Origin: Oceanobacter kriegii DSM 6294
Lineage (GTDB): Bacteria > Pseudomonadota > Gammaproteobacteria > Pseudomonadales > Oceanobacteraceae
Assembly: GCF_000422845.1 (NCBI RefSeq)
Contig: NZ_AUGV01000004.1
Coordinates: forward strand, 434,001 to 498,000
Direction of reading: 5' to 3'
DNA: 64,000 nucleotides
Shown here: piece by piece, positions 37,212 to 47,756 of the stretch
Position numbering within the stretch: position 1 is the first letter of the stretch
Layout of the letters: each line of letters opens with the position of its first letter
The notes under the pieces: generated by a model
Seen by the model: only the letters and a program-made list of their open reading frames with translations
What the model was told of the DNA's origin: nothing
The model's database searches: none
Made by a program: the position numbers and the translations under genes

Positions 37212-38165
37212 TTATCTCCTTGGCCAAAACACAAAACGCAATGCCGGTTTATTGCTGGTTTCCGGTGCCAGTGCCAACGCCGCACCAGCGCTGACGTTCA
37301 ATTCACGGCTGCCGTCGAAGGTCGCCACTCGCAACTGCTTGGCCAAACGCTCCGAACAGCTCTGGTTAACCGCCATATCGCCCGACTCGTAGCAATGCAC
37401 CACCAGATGCAAACGCTGTTTGACGCCATCAGACAAACCTTTCAGTACGTCGATCAGGGCCTGACTCTGGCTGGCATCAAAGGCGCCGCCGTCGGCAACA
37501 AAGCCTGGCAGCCAACCGGAACTGGCACTGAGACGGTTTTCAACGTCGGCCCGGCTAATGGTCTCCGGCAGGATGCGGTCTTTGGTTTTCAGAATGTTCA
37601 TACCCGCCACCGTCTGGCGTGGGCCGCGATGGCTGGCGTAATACATCACCACAGTGTGTTCGCCAGAAGCCGCATCGGTCAGGTAGGCAATCACCAGTCG
37701 CTGCTGGTTGTCGCGTCCCACCAGACGGCCGTTACCGAAAATTTCGTTGGCCCAAAAGTGGCTGCTGCCACAATCCAGATCTTCGCACTGATACAAAATG
37801 GTGGCGCTCATGCTGGCGTCTAGCGTAATCAACAAAGGCGTTACGGCACTGGTCAGATCCAGCTTCTCGCCGGACTCCCACGCCAGTCGACGCAACTCAC
37901 CGTTTACCCGCACTTCCTGCTCAGAAAAAGTAGTGGCTGACTGACGTTTCAGGTCGGACAGCGCCAGACGGTAATTCCGTACTGCTTCCGTTCGGTCGGT
38001 CAGCAGTCGGCTACCTGCCGGCGTAGCCTGTTCAATCAACGCGGCGGTGTCGGCTCGGGTTGGCAGCGACAGCAAGGACAACAGCAGAAAAGACAGTGCC
38101 AGAAAAAATGCGGGCGACCGTTTGGCCGGGGACCGGGTAAAACACACCAACGGGAATTTGAGCAA
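37212..38165 (-). CDS. Exported DUF4892-like protein
   Basis: A protein of about 317 residues with a secretion signal (KRSPAFFLALSFLLLSLLSLPTRA) and a C-terminal OmpA-like tail pattern (LVVHCYESGDMAVNQSCSERLAKQL). The motif ILYQCEDLDCGSSHFWANEIFGN matches DUF4892 proteins of Pseudomonas and relatives, whose function is unknown. The start is uncertain: TTG at 38165 has GGAG eight bases upstream; ATG at 38219 and GTG at 38243 lack a ribosome binding site. It is divergent from the DUF885 lipoprotein. Confidence 0.75.
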   Translation of the reverse strand: MLKFPLVCFTRSPAKRSPAFFLALSFLLLSLLSLPTRADTAALIEQATPAGSRLLTDRTEAVRNYRLALSDLKRQSATTFSEQEVRVNGELRRLAWESGEKLDLTSAVTPLLITLDASMSATILYQCEDLDCGSSHFWANEIFGNGRLVGRDNQQRLVIAYLTDAASGEHTVVMYYASHRGPRQTVAGMNILKTKDRILPETISRADVENRLSASSGWLPGFVADGGAFDASQSQALIDVLKGLSDGVKQRLHLVVHCYESGDMAVNQSCSERLAKQLRVATFDGSRELNVSAGAALALAPETSNKPALRFVFWPRR

Positions 38166-38336
38166 AACAGATACTCCAGAAACGCTTGGGCCGATTACCG
38201 GCTCCGAAGCCAATGACATAATCAGAGTTTCATCAAAAGCCACAACAGTCGCAACCGTTTTCAGGTGAGATGCACCATTGTTGCGGCTGGCAAGGGGTTG
38301 CTACACTGCGGATCTCATTTTTGTTAGTGAAGTTCC

Positions 38337-40130
38337 ATGACACATTTCTCCAAGTTACCTCACGCTGTGTCTGCACTGCTGTTGGCACTGGCGCTGAGTG
38401 GCTGCCAGTCGACCCCGACCACGCCGGTCAGCGGTCCTGAAACCTTTTCACCCGCCCAAACCGATGCCGCCATGGCAACGCTTGAACAGGCCCAGAGCGA
38501 GTACTATCAGGGGCTGCTGCAACGCTATCCGTATCAGGCGTTTCAAAAAGGTCTGACACTGACGCCGCAGCTAGCGGCCACCGGTACTGCCGCGGATGAC
38601 GAGTGGTATCAGCAACTTGCCGATCTGGAAGAACAACTGGAGCAAATGCCGCACGGTGCCCTGCCCGCCCGTCAGCAGTTGTATGCACGTGCGCTGCAAT
38701 ACCGATTGGGTCAGCAGCAGGAATGGCGGCAGTGCAAGGAACATTGGTCGTCACTGGGGCAGCAGGCATTTTTGCCACAGCAGGTGCTGGAGCAACTGGG
38801 CAAACACTTTCAGGCCCAAACCATTCCTGATTTTCAGGCCTTGTTGAACACCATGAGTGCTGCCGCGGAACAGCTGAAAGCCTGGCAAGTACAGCTGGAG
38901 CAGCAACAGGCCAAGGGCGTCGTAAACCTTGATAGCGAACGTGACGCTGCGCTGGCCTACCTGGACCGCCAACTGGCGGGTTATCCATTCTCCGACAGCA
39001 GCACGCCGTCGCCATTCTGGGTGGATATTCAGCAACAACTGACCGCCCTGAAACTCTACCCTTCCAGTCAGGACGTGTTGCAGGCTGACGCCAAAAGCGC
39101 CGTTACCAACCACCTGCTGCCGGTATTGCGCTCATTGAGAGCCACCATCAAATCGCTGAACAGCCAGCCACAACTGAGTTGGCAACAACAGCCCGGCGGC
39201 GATGCCTGCTACCGCTTGCAACTGAGCCAACTGGGAGCCACCGATGCGCCGGAGCTGCTACAGGAAATTGCCAAAAGCCGTCTGGCTGCCCTTCAACAGC
39301 AATTGCGGGTTGAGCTGCAACTGGATGATACCCAGCCACTGGCTCAGCAGCTGCGTGCCTGGCTGGCGTCCAACCGGGTAGCACCAGGCGACGTGCAAAG
39401 TGAGTCTCTTAAGCGTTTGCGTGCTGTAAGCGAACGCTTGCCGTACGCCTTTGAATCCTTGCCCACCACCGAGCTGGTGATTCAGCCGGAAACCAACCCG
39501 GCCATTCACCACCCGCACTATCAGCTGCCAAAACCGCTATTGGGTCTGCCGGGGATTTATTACACCACCGCGCAAACCCATCCGAACGAGTGGCGCTGGC
39601 CGCTGGATCTGTACAAGGACACTCTGCCGGGCAAGCACCTGCAATACGCCATGGCGCAGGAAAACCCGCAGTTGCCTGATTTTCTGAAAACCGATCTGGA
39701 AGCGGCGTTTGAACCTGGCTGGCCAGACATTGCCGCCGAGTTAGCCAGCGATCTGGGGGGCTATCAGTCGCCGTCGGAACACGCCTGGGTGCTGCTGGAT
39801 GAAATGGAGCAGGAATTGAATCTGGTGCTCGACGTTGCTGTGCATTTATACGAATGGGACAACGCCAAAGCCAACCAGTACTGTCAGCTCAACAGCTTTA
39901 TGTCGGAAACGCAGTGCAGCAGCCGCATTGCCGCTATCCGCGCACAGCCTGCACACTTTGCCCACGCGGCGATTTCACGGGCCAACATTCTGGCGCTGAT
40001 GCAAGATGCCGAAGCCGCTGCCAGCCAGCCCCGTGCCTTGCTGGCGTTCCATTCAGACTGGTTAAAACAGGGCACCCTGCCTGCGGCCTTGTACCCTATT
40101 TGGCTGGACGCCTGGTTGCAGACTCACTGA
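38337..40130 (+). CDS. DUF885 family lipoprotein
   Basis: A 597-residue lipoprotein: signal peptide with lipobox LALSGC (cysteine near residue 22). The body matches the DUF885 metallopeptidase-like family, with RLPYAFESLP, YHPTP-type loops and the C-terminal helical block (DLGGYQSPSEHAWVLLDEMEQELNLVLDVAVHLYEWDNAKANQY). The usual metal motif HExxPGHhlQ reads YKDTLPGKHLQ here, so the first His/Glu pair is lost and the protein may be catalytically dead or changed. It stands alone, divergent from the DUF4892 gene. Confidence 0.82.
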   Translation: MTHFSKLPHAVSALLLALALSGCQSTPTTPVSGPETFSPAQTDAAMATLEQAQSEYYQGLLQRYPYQAFQKGLTLTPQLAATGTAADDEWYQQLADLEEQLEQMPHGALPARQQLYARALQYRLGQQQEWRQCKEHWSSLGQQAFLPQQVLEQLGKHFQAQTIPDFQALLNTMSAAAEQLKAWQVQLEQQQAKGVVNLDSERDAALAYLDRQLAGYPFSDSSTPSPFWVDIQQQLTALKLYPSSQDVLQADAKSAVTNHLLPVLRSLRATIKSLNSQPQLSWQQQPGGDACYRLQLSQLGATDAPELLQEIAKSRLAALQQQLRVELQLDDTQPLAQQLRAWLASNRVAPGDVQSESLKRLRAVSERLPYAFESLPTTELVIQPETNPAIHHPHYQLPKPLLGLPGIYYTTAQTHPNEWRWPLDLYKDTLPGKHLQYAMAQENPQLPDFLKTDLEAAFEPGWPDIAAELASDLGGYQSPSEHAWVLLDEMEQELNLVLDVAVHLYEWDNAKANQYCQLNSFMSETQCSSRIAAIRAQPAHFAHAAISRANILALMQDAEAAASQPRALLAFHSDWLKQGTLPAALYPIWLDAWLQTH

Positions 40131-40171
40131 TAGCCAGAGCTGGCACCGAGTGATTCAGAGGGCCCCTAAAC

Positions 40172-40234
40172 AAAAAGCCCGACACCGGTTTGTGAATCTG
40201 GTTCAACAGATTCAACACCGGAGTCGGGCTTTTG
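40172..40234. terminator. Large bidirectional terminator hairpin
   Basis: A long stem, AAAAGCCCGAC / GTCGGGCTTTT outside and GAATCTG / CAGATTC inside, between the convergent DUF885 and outer-membrane-like genes. A-rich left and T-rich right flanks allow use in both directions. Confidence 0.9.
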
Positions 40235-40264
40235 CCTATCTGCTCTCAACCGCAGACAAGCCAA

Positions 40265-41137
40265 TCAGAATTTAACCTTGATGCCCGCCTGCCAGTAGTT
40301 GTTGTCGGCCGGATTGGCCGTCACCTTGGCACCCGTCGAATCATGGGCGGTGATTTTACGCAGCCGCTGCTGACCCAATTCCGCATTGATCCAGATATTG
40401 CCACGCCACCAGAAATCGGCCCCCAATCCCATGCGCCAATTGCGATAGCGCACGTCGTAAGAACCATCCAGACCTTCAATGGCTTCGCGCCATACGCCAC
40501 CATCCGGGCGAATATTCAGGTACGACGTAAAGTGTTTGTTCCAGCCGGTTTGCAGCCGGGTTTCAGGCAACCCCAACAGCAACTCGGTACTGCTGAAGGC
40601 TTTCCAGGCAATCCCCGCCATTGGCCTTGGGGTCACGTCGCCAAAGCGACGGTCGACCATCAGACCCGCCTGCCAGAACCAGTCACCTGACATTTGCTGT
40701 CGCCAGTACAGTTGCAGGTTAGCCATCAGGCTGTCGGTATTAATATTGTCGAAGTCGGTCATCAAACCCGGTTCAAAGCGAATACGAATCTGGCCGCTGG
40801 TCATCCGTCGCTGCCAGTACTGAATGGGCATCGACAGCCAAAAATACTGACTGCTGGCCGCGTCTGAGCCGGTCCATTCAAAGCTGGTCACCGTCAGCCC
40901 TGCAGATGTTCGCAATCCCTCTTCACGTCCCTGATTTTCCTGCAAAGGCAGCATCAACGACATTTGGTCGGTTCCAAATGACGTGCCGGTGCCACTTTCC
41001 GGCATCGCACTGACGTCTTTCGACCAACTGAAACCATCGGCCTGGGCAGCCGACGCCAGCGACAGCACAGCAACGGCCGCCAGCTGGCGGACAGTAGCGT
41101 AATAAGAAACGGGTTTAACTGATTGTTCGATTGGCAT
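40265..41137 (-). CDS. Putative outer membrane beta-barrel protein
   Basis: A 290-residue exported protein with a signal region (VRQLAAVAVLSLASAAQA), alternating hydrophobic strands rich in Trp/Tyr and a C-terminal phenylalanine (YWQAGIKVKF), all typical of outer-membrane barrels. No named family recognised. Segments such as MTDFDNINTDSLMANLQLYWRQQ and WFWQAGLMVDRRFGD look like paired strands. Its start overlaps the end of the upstream 41115-41654 gene by 23 bp, so they are coupled. Confidence 0.65.
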   Translation of the reverse strand: MPIEQSVKPVSYYATVRQLAAVAVLSLASAAQADGFSWSKDVSAMPESGTGTSFGTDQMSLMLPLQENQGREEGLRTSAGLTVTSFEWTGSDAASSQYFWLSMPIQYWQRRMTSGQIRIRFEPGLMTDFDNINTDSLMANLQLYWRQQMSGDWFWQAGLMVDRRFGDVTPRPMAGIAWKAFSSTELLLGLPETRLQTGWNKHFTSYLNIRPDGGVWREAIEGLDGSYDVRYRNWRMGLGADFWWRGNIWINAELGQQRLRKITAHDSTGAKVTANPADNNYWQAGIKVKF

Positions 41138-41654
41138 TCAGAACCTCCTCAACACCCGCGAAGCTGAATTCAACACCGGTTTGAGCATGACGTTTACGGA
41201 ATTGGTCTACCGACAACAGCAGCAACATCAACAGCTGAAACGCATCGGTTAAACATTGGGGCGCACGGGATGCAATCAGGAAGTCGTAGTGGTCGGCGGT
41301 AAACTCAAAGGCCTCCACTTCGCGGCGATGCCATTGTTCTTCTTCCGTCTGGTCCAGCGACGCCAACACCCGGCGCACCTTGGCGACCTCGACCGCGACG
41401 GTTTCTGCCGCCACCCGCTGCACACCGTCCTGGTCGGCAAAATGCAGGGTTCGTTGCTCGTAAGCCCGCAAAAACCGGTCGGCCCACGACAACACCGATA
41501 CCCCGCAGCCCGCGGTTGGCAAAGGCGGCAGCTCGATGGAGCTGTCATGGCGCTGACTGATCAGCATTGGCAAACGATTATCCGACACCAACATCAAGGA
41601 CCGTGACGCACTCTGATGACTGGACTCTGGCGGCTGTGAAGAAATACGGCTCAT
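41115..41654 (-). CDS. Hypothetical protein coupled to the outer-membrane-like gene
   Basis: A 179-residue cytoplasmic-looking protein of unknown family. It has a Ser-rich N-terminal 30 residues, then a mostly helical body (VAAETVAVEVAKVRRVLASLDQTEEEQWHRREVEAFEFTADHYDFLIASRAPQ). The ATG chosen (MSRISSQPP) has GGAGT upstream; a longer frame reaches 41690. Overlap with the barrel gene suggests related function, which is inference. Confidence 0.6.
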   Translation of the reverse strand: MSRISSQPPESSHQSASRSLMLVSDNRLPMLISQRHDSSIELPPLPTAGCGVSVLSWADRFLRAYEQRTLHFADQDGVQRVAAETVAVEVAKVRRVLASLDQTEEEQWHRREVEAFEFTADHYDFLIASRAPQCLTDAFQLLMLLLLSVDQFRKRHAQTGVEFSFAGVEEVLNANRTIS

Positions 41655-41919
41655 AAAATACTCCGGCTCGACTGCCCGAATAGCAAACACACACAGACTC
41701 CAGCAATTGCCAGACCATGTTCGAAATTCGTAATAGTTTCAGTGAGTTAGAAAAGCCAAACACGCCGGTGGCAAAATCACGGCAGGAAAACGTCAGGAAA
41801 GTGTCAATGCAACGGCAGCGCAGCGGCAGTGAATTGCCGTCAGGATTTATTGGCAGAAGAAAGCCAGGCACCCGGCGGCCCAGAACGGGACGCCGGCAGG
41901 TTCTATGAGGGAAGCAGCG

Positions 41920-43242
41920 CTAGTCCTTCTTCGACGAGTCGCCATGCCCTTCGGTCAGATGTTCACGCAAGTGTTTGATGCCGGAGTACACCGCAATCAG
42001 GATGATGGGCAGCGCAACGCCCTTGGCAACGTATGGATCGACACTCAGACCAAAGGCCTTCATGCCCTCGGCACCGATGCCTACCAATCCCAGAATGTAG
42101 TAGCAGATAACCACCACCGACAGACCTTCAACTGTTTGTTGCAGGCGCAATTGCAGCTCGCTGCGCTGGTTCATCGACGACAGCAAACGCTGGTTTTGCT
42201 CCTGAATCGACAAATCGACCCGGGTACGCAGCAAACTGGTGGTACGGTGAATTCGTCGGGACAGATCTTCCAGCTGATCCCGCACCGACATACAGGTGTT
42301 AATGCCGGGCGTCAGACGGCGCTCCAGAAATTCCCGCATGCTTTGAAAGCCATCCAGCGGCTGCTCTTTCAGCTGATTCAGACGATCACGAACCAGTTCG
42401 TGGTAGGCCTTGGCCGCCGCAAAACGGAAGTTGGTGTCGGACCGATGACGCTCGACATCCGCCGCCAGTTGCGACAGGGATTTCAGCAACTCACGGTCGT
42501 CCAGCTGGTTTTCCAGTTCTGAAATGTTCTGGTTCAGTTCAGCCAGATCCATTTCAACCCGACTCAACTCATGCCCCATCTTGCGTGCCACTGGCAGTGC
42601 CAACAGCGACATCAAACGGTAGGTTTCCAGTTCGAACAGGCGTTGTACCAAACGACCGGTCTGGTACGGGTTCAGACCCTTGTTGCAAGCCAGAATCCGA
42701 CCAAAACCATCACTGTGCAGGCGGAAGGCCGTCCACACAGAAGCATGACCATCCGCCACCGATGCCCCGGTGACGCGCTGGCCTTCAAACCATTGATGCA
42801 GTTGTTTTTCGGTTGGCTGCTCAGACACCAGCGACAAGCTGACCGCCACTACCAGCTCACCCGGCATGGCAGCCAGCCAGTCTTTTGGAATAAACGCCAG
42901 GGCATCGGTTTCGAAAGCCCGTTCGGTAGGCACAATAAAGGTGAAGTTGGCGAACTCCAGGTGGCGTTCCCAGCGCAGTTCAAAGCCGCCAAAATCCTGA
43001 TAGAGACAGGAAGAATCCGGGTCTGGCGCGGGCACACTGAAACGACGGCACAGCTCTACCACGTGGGCGTGCAGCTCCTGACGGTTGTCGTTCAGTTTGA
43101 CGGTAAAGTGGGCGACCTGGCAGCTGCCTTCAATCACCGGCGACGGGCGATTATGCAATTCCTCGTACAACACCGAGCGCATTGGATGCACGCTCAAAGA
43201 AAGGGCTGGGTTGGCAATATCCGGTGCCTGATTTGGGGTCAT
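41920..43242 (-). CDS. DUF3422 family inner-membrane protein
   Basis: A 440-residue protein of the DUF3422 family, recognisable by HPMRSVLYEELHNRPSP near the N-terminus and GxxVTGA(S)VADGHASVWTAFRLHSDGFGR in the middle. A central coiled-coil region (about 250-350) is followed by two C-terminal membrane segments (VVVICYYILGLVGIGAEGM and GVALPIILIAVYSGI). Function is unknown; the layout resembles CorA-like proteins with a large cytoplasmic domain. It stands between genes in the same direction with large gaps. Confidence 0.85.
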   Translation of the reverse strand: MTPNQAPDIANPALSLSVHPMRSVLYEELHNRPSPVIEGSCQVAHFTVKLNDNRQELHAHVVELCRRFSVPAPDPDSSCLYQDFGGFELRWERHLEFANFTFIVPTERAFETDALAFIPKDWLAAMPGELVVAVSLSLVSEQPTEKQLHQWFEGQRVTGASVADGHASVWTAFRLHSDGFGRILACNKGLNPYQTGRLVQRLFELETYRLMSLLALPVARKMGHELSRVEMDLAELNQNISELENQLDDRELLKSLSQLAADVERHRSDTNFRFAAAKAYHELVRDRLNQLKEQPLDGFQSMREFLERRLTPGINTCMSVRDQLEDLSRRIHRTTSLLRTRVDLSIQEQNQRLLSSMNQRSELQLRLQQTVEGLSVVVICYYILGLVGIGAEGMKAFGLSVDPYVAKGVALPIILIAVYSGIKHLREHLTEGHGDSSKKD

Positions 43243-43363
43243 GGCTCGCTCTCATTCCTATATCCAAATACTTCACGTCTTCCGTAATTCGAAAGAATGA
43301 AATTTAGTTTTTATCGAGCCAGACTAACCTCTAACGATGGCTTTCGCCAATGGAACTGCAGCG

Positions 43364-44893
43364 TTAACCTGCTGGAGTCAAGGCATCCAAAAGTCCTGAT
43401 ACCAGAGTATCCATTCCATCATCCAAACCGGGTGTCAGGCCAAAACGCACCACCACCAGCTGCTGCTCCGGAGCAATCAAAACATATTGGCCGTCGTGGC
43501 CACGGGCCCAAAACACCGACTCCGGAAGTTCCGGCCAACGCTTGCTGAATTTGCGTTCGCCGGCATCGGCCAGCGTTGGGTCTGGCAGATTGAGCCAAAA
43601 CCCCATGCCATACATGTGGCCGGCATTCGCGTTCAAAGTGGGCGTTAACGCTTGTTGCATCCAGCTGCGTGGCAAGCCAATGCCCTGGGTTTTACGGCCA
43701 TGCCAGCTGTTGAGCCAGAACTGCCCTACGGCCAGCCACTCGGCAGGCGTCATGTAGCTATAGGACGACGCGACCGGCGTGCCGGACAAATCGGTTTCTA
43801 CCGTGGCATGCTCAATACCCAGCGGTTGCCACAACGACTGCTGCAACCAGTCACGCCAGTGACTATCGCCCAGCTGTACCGCATTCAGCCAGATGGAAGC
43901 CGCCAGGTTGCTGTCACCACTGGAGTAACGCCACTCCGTCGCAGGGGCAATCTCCCGACGCTGACCCGCCACCATGGCGGCCATATCGGCGGAGCAATAC
44001 AGCATGGTGGTCACGTCATCCGCAGGCTGATACCACTCGTCAAAATCGAGGCCGCTTTGCATTCGCAGCAAGTGCTCCAGCGTCAGCTGTGGGCCAAGTT
44101 GTGGCCACAACTCCGCGACCGGACTGTTGCGGGTTAAAAGCTGCTGCTGTTCGGCCAAGCCAACCCAGGTGGCCAACAGGGATTTGGTCATCGACCAACC
44201 CAGCATCGGGGTTTCAGCGGTGACCGGTACCTGATAGCGTTCCGCAATCCGTTGGCCTTTCCACGACACCAACACCGCCAGCGTGTTACGCGACTGGCCG
44301 TCCGGCTCGGCAAAGGCCTCGTTCAGCAGTTGATGAATACGCTGCTGTTGCCGCTCATCAAGCGTTACGGGGACTCTGTTTCCGCTATTCACAGCAAGAG
44401 CAGGACTGTTGGGGGTGGATGAAGCAGAAGGCGAAGCTGAGGACGGTTCTGAAACAGAATCTGAAACCGAGCCTGAAACCGAGCCTGAAAACGGTCTAGA
44501 GCCACTCAGCTCTTCAGATACTTGCCCAGTGCCGGTGTCTGGCAAGGCTACAACGCGGTTCTCGGTGTCGTTCAATAAGGTACAACCACGCCCGGCCGCC
44601 CATTGAGCCGTTTGCGATAAACCCAGAAAACCAACACGGACCCGTCGCTGCTGCTCATTGACGTCATACTCCAGCCAGTCTGACGCCGGTTGCAGTGCCG
44701 GAGCAATCGCCGTTTGCTGCAACCAGGATTGCGGCAGGCCCGACACCCACAAGCCAGAGCACATGTACTTGGCGGCATAACCAGTCACCACCGGACGCGC
44801 CAGCCATAAATAGGTCACCGCAGCCAGCAACAGAATGCCCAGCCCCCACAACAGCAAATGCACCAGCACTCCAATCCGGTGACGCATACTCAT
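43364..44893 (-). CDS. Membrane-anchored serine hydrolase (beta-lactamase / class C PBP-like)
   Basis: A 509-residue protein with one N-terminal membrane helix (LLLWGLGILLLAAVTYLWLA). The hydrolase domain (about 190-505) has SMTK (SxxK nucleophile) and a YSSGDSNLA motif at the usual YxN position. It should face the periplasm. A Ser/Pro/Glu-rich linker (about 134-170) is encoded by 12-bp tandem repeats at 44448-44495. The start overlaps the stop of the YihY gene by 4 bp (ATGA). The substrate is unknown; 6-aminohexanoate-dimer-hydrolase-like esterases have this fold too. Confidence 0.83.
   Translation of the reverse strand: MSMRHRIGVLVHLLLWGLGILLLAAVTYLWLARPVVTGYAAKYMCSGLWVSGLPQSWLQQTAIAPALQPASDWLEYDVNEQQRRVRVGFLGLSQTAQWAAGRGCTLLNDTENRVVALPDTGTGQVSEELSGSRPFSGSVSGSVSDSVSEPSSASPSASSTPNSPALAVNSGNRVPVTLDERQQQRIHQLLNEAFAEPDGQSRNTLAVLVSWKGQRIAERYQVPVTAETPMLGWSMTKSLLATWVGLAEQQQLLTRNSPVAELWPQLGPQLTLEHLLRMQSGLDFDEWYQPADDVTTMLYCSADMAAMVAGQRREIAPATEWRYSSGDSNLAASIWLNAVQLGDSHWRDWLQQSLWQPLGIEHATVETDLSGTPVASSYSYMTPAEWLAVGQFWLNSWHGRKTQGIGLPRSWMQQALTPTLNANAGHMYGMGFWLNLPDPTLADAGERKFSKRWPELPESVFWARGHDGQYVLIAPEQQLVVVRFGLTPGLDDGMDTLVSGLLDALTPAG
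44448..44495. repeat. 12-bp tandem repeat (4 copies) in the serine hydrolase gene
   Basis: Four 12-bp units, consensus CCTGAAACCGAG on the plus strand, the outer copies slightly diverged. It is in frame and encodes a GSVSGSVSDSVSEP-type linker, so copy-number change would only alter linker length. Confidence 0.85.
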
Positions 44894-46131
44894 TGGCGCG
44901 GTGCTCCTTGTTCATCCTTACTGCTATTCATCAGCTGATCCAGCGTCACATCCAGGCTGGTCGCCACATTGCTTTGCCATTGCTGCAACCAGTCAGACAG
45001 CGCAGCGTTGTTATCACTGGCCTGTTGAGCTTCAGTGATTTGCTCAAGACTCAGGTCGGCGATAAAGGCACCCAGCGTCAGACTACGCATATCCGGCAGC
45101 CACACCCAGGTATCGTTCTGGGTTTGCGCCACCCAGCCTTGCTGTACGAATAGTTTCAACAAAGCAGAAAGTTGTTGTGCTGGCACATGGCGCAGCCGCT
45201 TCCGCAGCTGCTGATCCGTCAGTCCCTTGCCGCCGTTGTTCTGGCCATCGCGCAAGGCCGCCGCCAGCGCTAACCGTTGCCGCAAAGGATCGCCAGCCCA
45301 ACGACTGTTAGGGTGACTGAGGGCATAACTCAGTTCAGCCCCGAACAGCAGCAACATCCAGCTGATATACACCCACATCAGGAACAAGGGCACCGCCGCA
45401 AACGCCCCGTATATCAGTTGATAGGAAGGAAACATGCCGACGATACGAGCAAACAGAAACTTGCCGGTTTCAAACGCCGTTGCCACCACCACCGCCGCAA
45501 TCACGGCATCCTTGGCGGGCACCTTGCAGTTCGGCACCATCATGTACACAAACGTAATCGCCGCCGCCGTCATCGACCATGGCACCAAACGTGCGGCCCA
45601 TGGCACCGAGTCCCCCAGCCAACCGGCGTCATCGGGCAACAAACTCAAGGATGCCAACACCGAGCTGCCCGCCTGTGCGGCCGCAAACAGCAAGGGCCCC
45701 AAACTCAACACCGCCCAATAGCGAAAAAAGCGCTGCAAGGTAGAACGCGACACCTCAACCTGCCAGATACGGTTGAACTGTTCTTCAATGGTTTGCAGCA
45801 GCAACAGAGCCGTAATAAACAGGAATACGATACCAATCCAGGTCAGCTCCCGGGCCTGTTCACTGAATTCAACCAGATAGCGCGATACCGTATCGCTGCC
45901 CTGCGGCATCACATAGCCAATCAGGCTGGCGTGGGCTTGAGCGCCCCACTCCTGCAACGCCGGAATGGCCGACAGAATGGAATAGGTCACGGTAATCACC
46001 GGAACCAGAGCAAACAGAGTGGTATAGGTTAAGGCTGCTGCGTCGCGTCGCCGCTCCATCGATTCAAATCGCTGAAGGGTCTGCCAGATCAATGTAAGTA
46101 CCCGTCGTCCTCGGCGGAAAGCGGTGAGCAT
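44890..46131 (-). CDS. YihY/BrkB family inner membrane protein
   Basis: A 413-residue protein with six membrane helices in the YihY/UPF0761 pattern (RRRDAAALTYTTLFALVPVITVTYSILSAIP; GAFAAVPLFLMWVYISWMLLLFGAELSYAL). Once called RNase BN, the family is now regarded as membrane transporters or unknown. The C-terminal 130 residues form a cytoplasmic winged-helix-like domain (RLALAAALRDGQNNGGKGLTDQQLRKRLRHV). It is coupled to the downstream serine hydrolase gene and divergent from the ArsC-like gene. Confidence 0.88.
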   Translation of the reverse strand: MLTAFRRGRRVLTLIWQTLQRFESMERRRDAAALTYTTLFALVPVITVTYSILSAIPALQEWGAQAHASLIGYVMPQGSDTVSRYLVEFSEQARELTWIGIVFLFITALLLLQTIEEQFNRIWQVEVSRSTLQRFFRYWAVLSLGPLLFAAAQAGSSVLASLSLLPDDAGWLGDSVPWAARLVPWSMTAAAITFVYMMVPNCKVPAKDAVIAAVVVATAFETGKFLFARIVGMFPSYQLIYGAFAAVPLFLMWVYISWMLLLFGAELSYALSHPNSRWAGDPLRQRLALAAALRDGQNNGGKGLTDQQLRKRLRHVPAQQLSALLKLFVQQGWVAQTQNDTWVWLPDMRSLTLGAFIADLSLEQITEAQQASDNNAALSDWLQQWQSNVATSLDVTLDQLMNSSKDEQGAPRQ

Positions 46132-46227
46132 CAGTGGCTTCCTTGTTACAATCGCAGCAGAAATCGGTGAGTCTTTCTATCTACGACTGGCTATTTACAA
46201 CTTTTATTGACGTTTAAGGATTCAAGC

Positions 46228-47195
<968 letters not shown>

Positions 47196-47197
47196 CC

Positions 47198-47605
47198 ATG
47201 ACAGATACCCACACCACAACGAACTTTGCTGGCAAAGCCAAACTGGCCTTCAAGGTGCTGGTTGGTAGCTACATTGGCTTATTACTAACACTGCTGTTGT
47301 CTACCCTGGCCAACCCGCCACAAGACGTGGAACCGGGCCCTATGCTGTGGCTGGCTGGACTGGGCATCGCCCTGTTCAAATGCCTGCCATTACTGCTGTT
47401 TGTACCCGGGCTGATTGCCCGCTCGCACAAAACAGCCTCATGGATGGCCTACATGATCCAGTTGTATTTTGTACTGGCAGTCATGCTGGTGTTTACACCG
47501 GGCAGCAGCGGCTGGGGATGGCTGATGACCGCACTGACACTGGTGATATTCATCAGCGCCATGATGTTTACCCGCTGGCAAAAACGAGCGGATGCGGGGT
47601 TGTAA
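47198..47605 (+). CDS. DUF2069 family inner membrane protein
   Basis: A 135-residue protein with four membrane helices (VLVGSYIGLLLTLLLSTLA; AGLGIALFKCLPLLLFVPGLI; SWMAYMIQLYFVLAVMLVF; WGWLMTALTLVIFISAMMF). It matches the DUF2069 pattern, including GxxxRSHKTxxWMxYxxQLYF. Function unknown. It is the third gene of the arsC-wrbA operon. Confidence 0.85.
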   Translation: MTDTHTTTNFAGKAKLAFKVLVGSYIGLLLTLLLSTLANPPQDVEPGPMLWLAGLGIALFKCLPLLLFVPGLIARSHKTASWMAYMIQLYFVLAVMLVFTPGSSGWGWLMTALTLVIFISAMMFTRWQKRADAGL

Positions 47606-47653
47606 ATGCTGGAAGATCATCAGTCAGTGCTTGATGGCTGACTGAGCAAGAGA

Positions 47654-47685
47654 CAACAAAGCCGGGAGATTCCCGGCTTTGTTGT
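47654..47685. terminator. Rho-independent terminator at the left edge of the accessory island
   Basis: A 13-14-bp stem CAACAAAGCCGGGA / TCCCGGCTTTGTTG between the DUF2069 gene and the convergent lipoprotein gene. It is nearly the same sequence as the hairpin at 51501-51532. Confidence 0.9.
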
Positions 47686-47756
47686 TTATGGGATGCACGT
47701 CGGTACCGGTATGTACGGCGCTTCAAGGAAATTTCCCCGAAATGGACAGTCACTGA

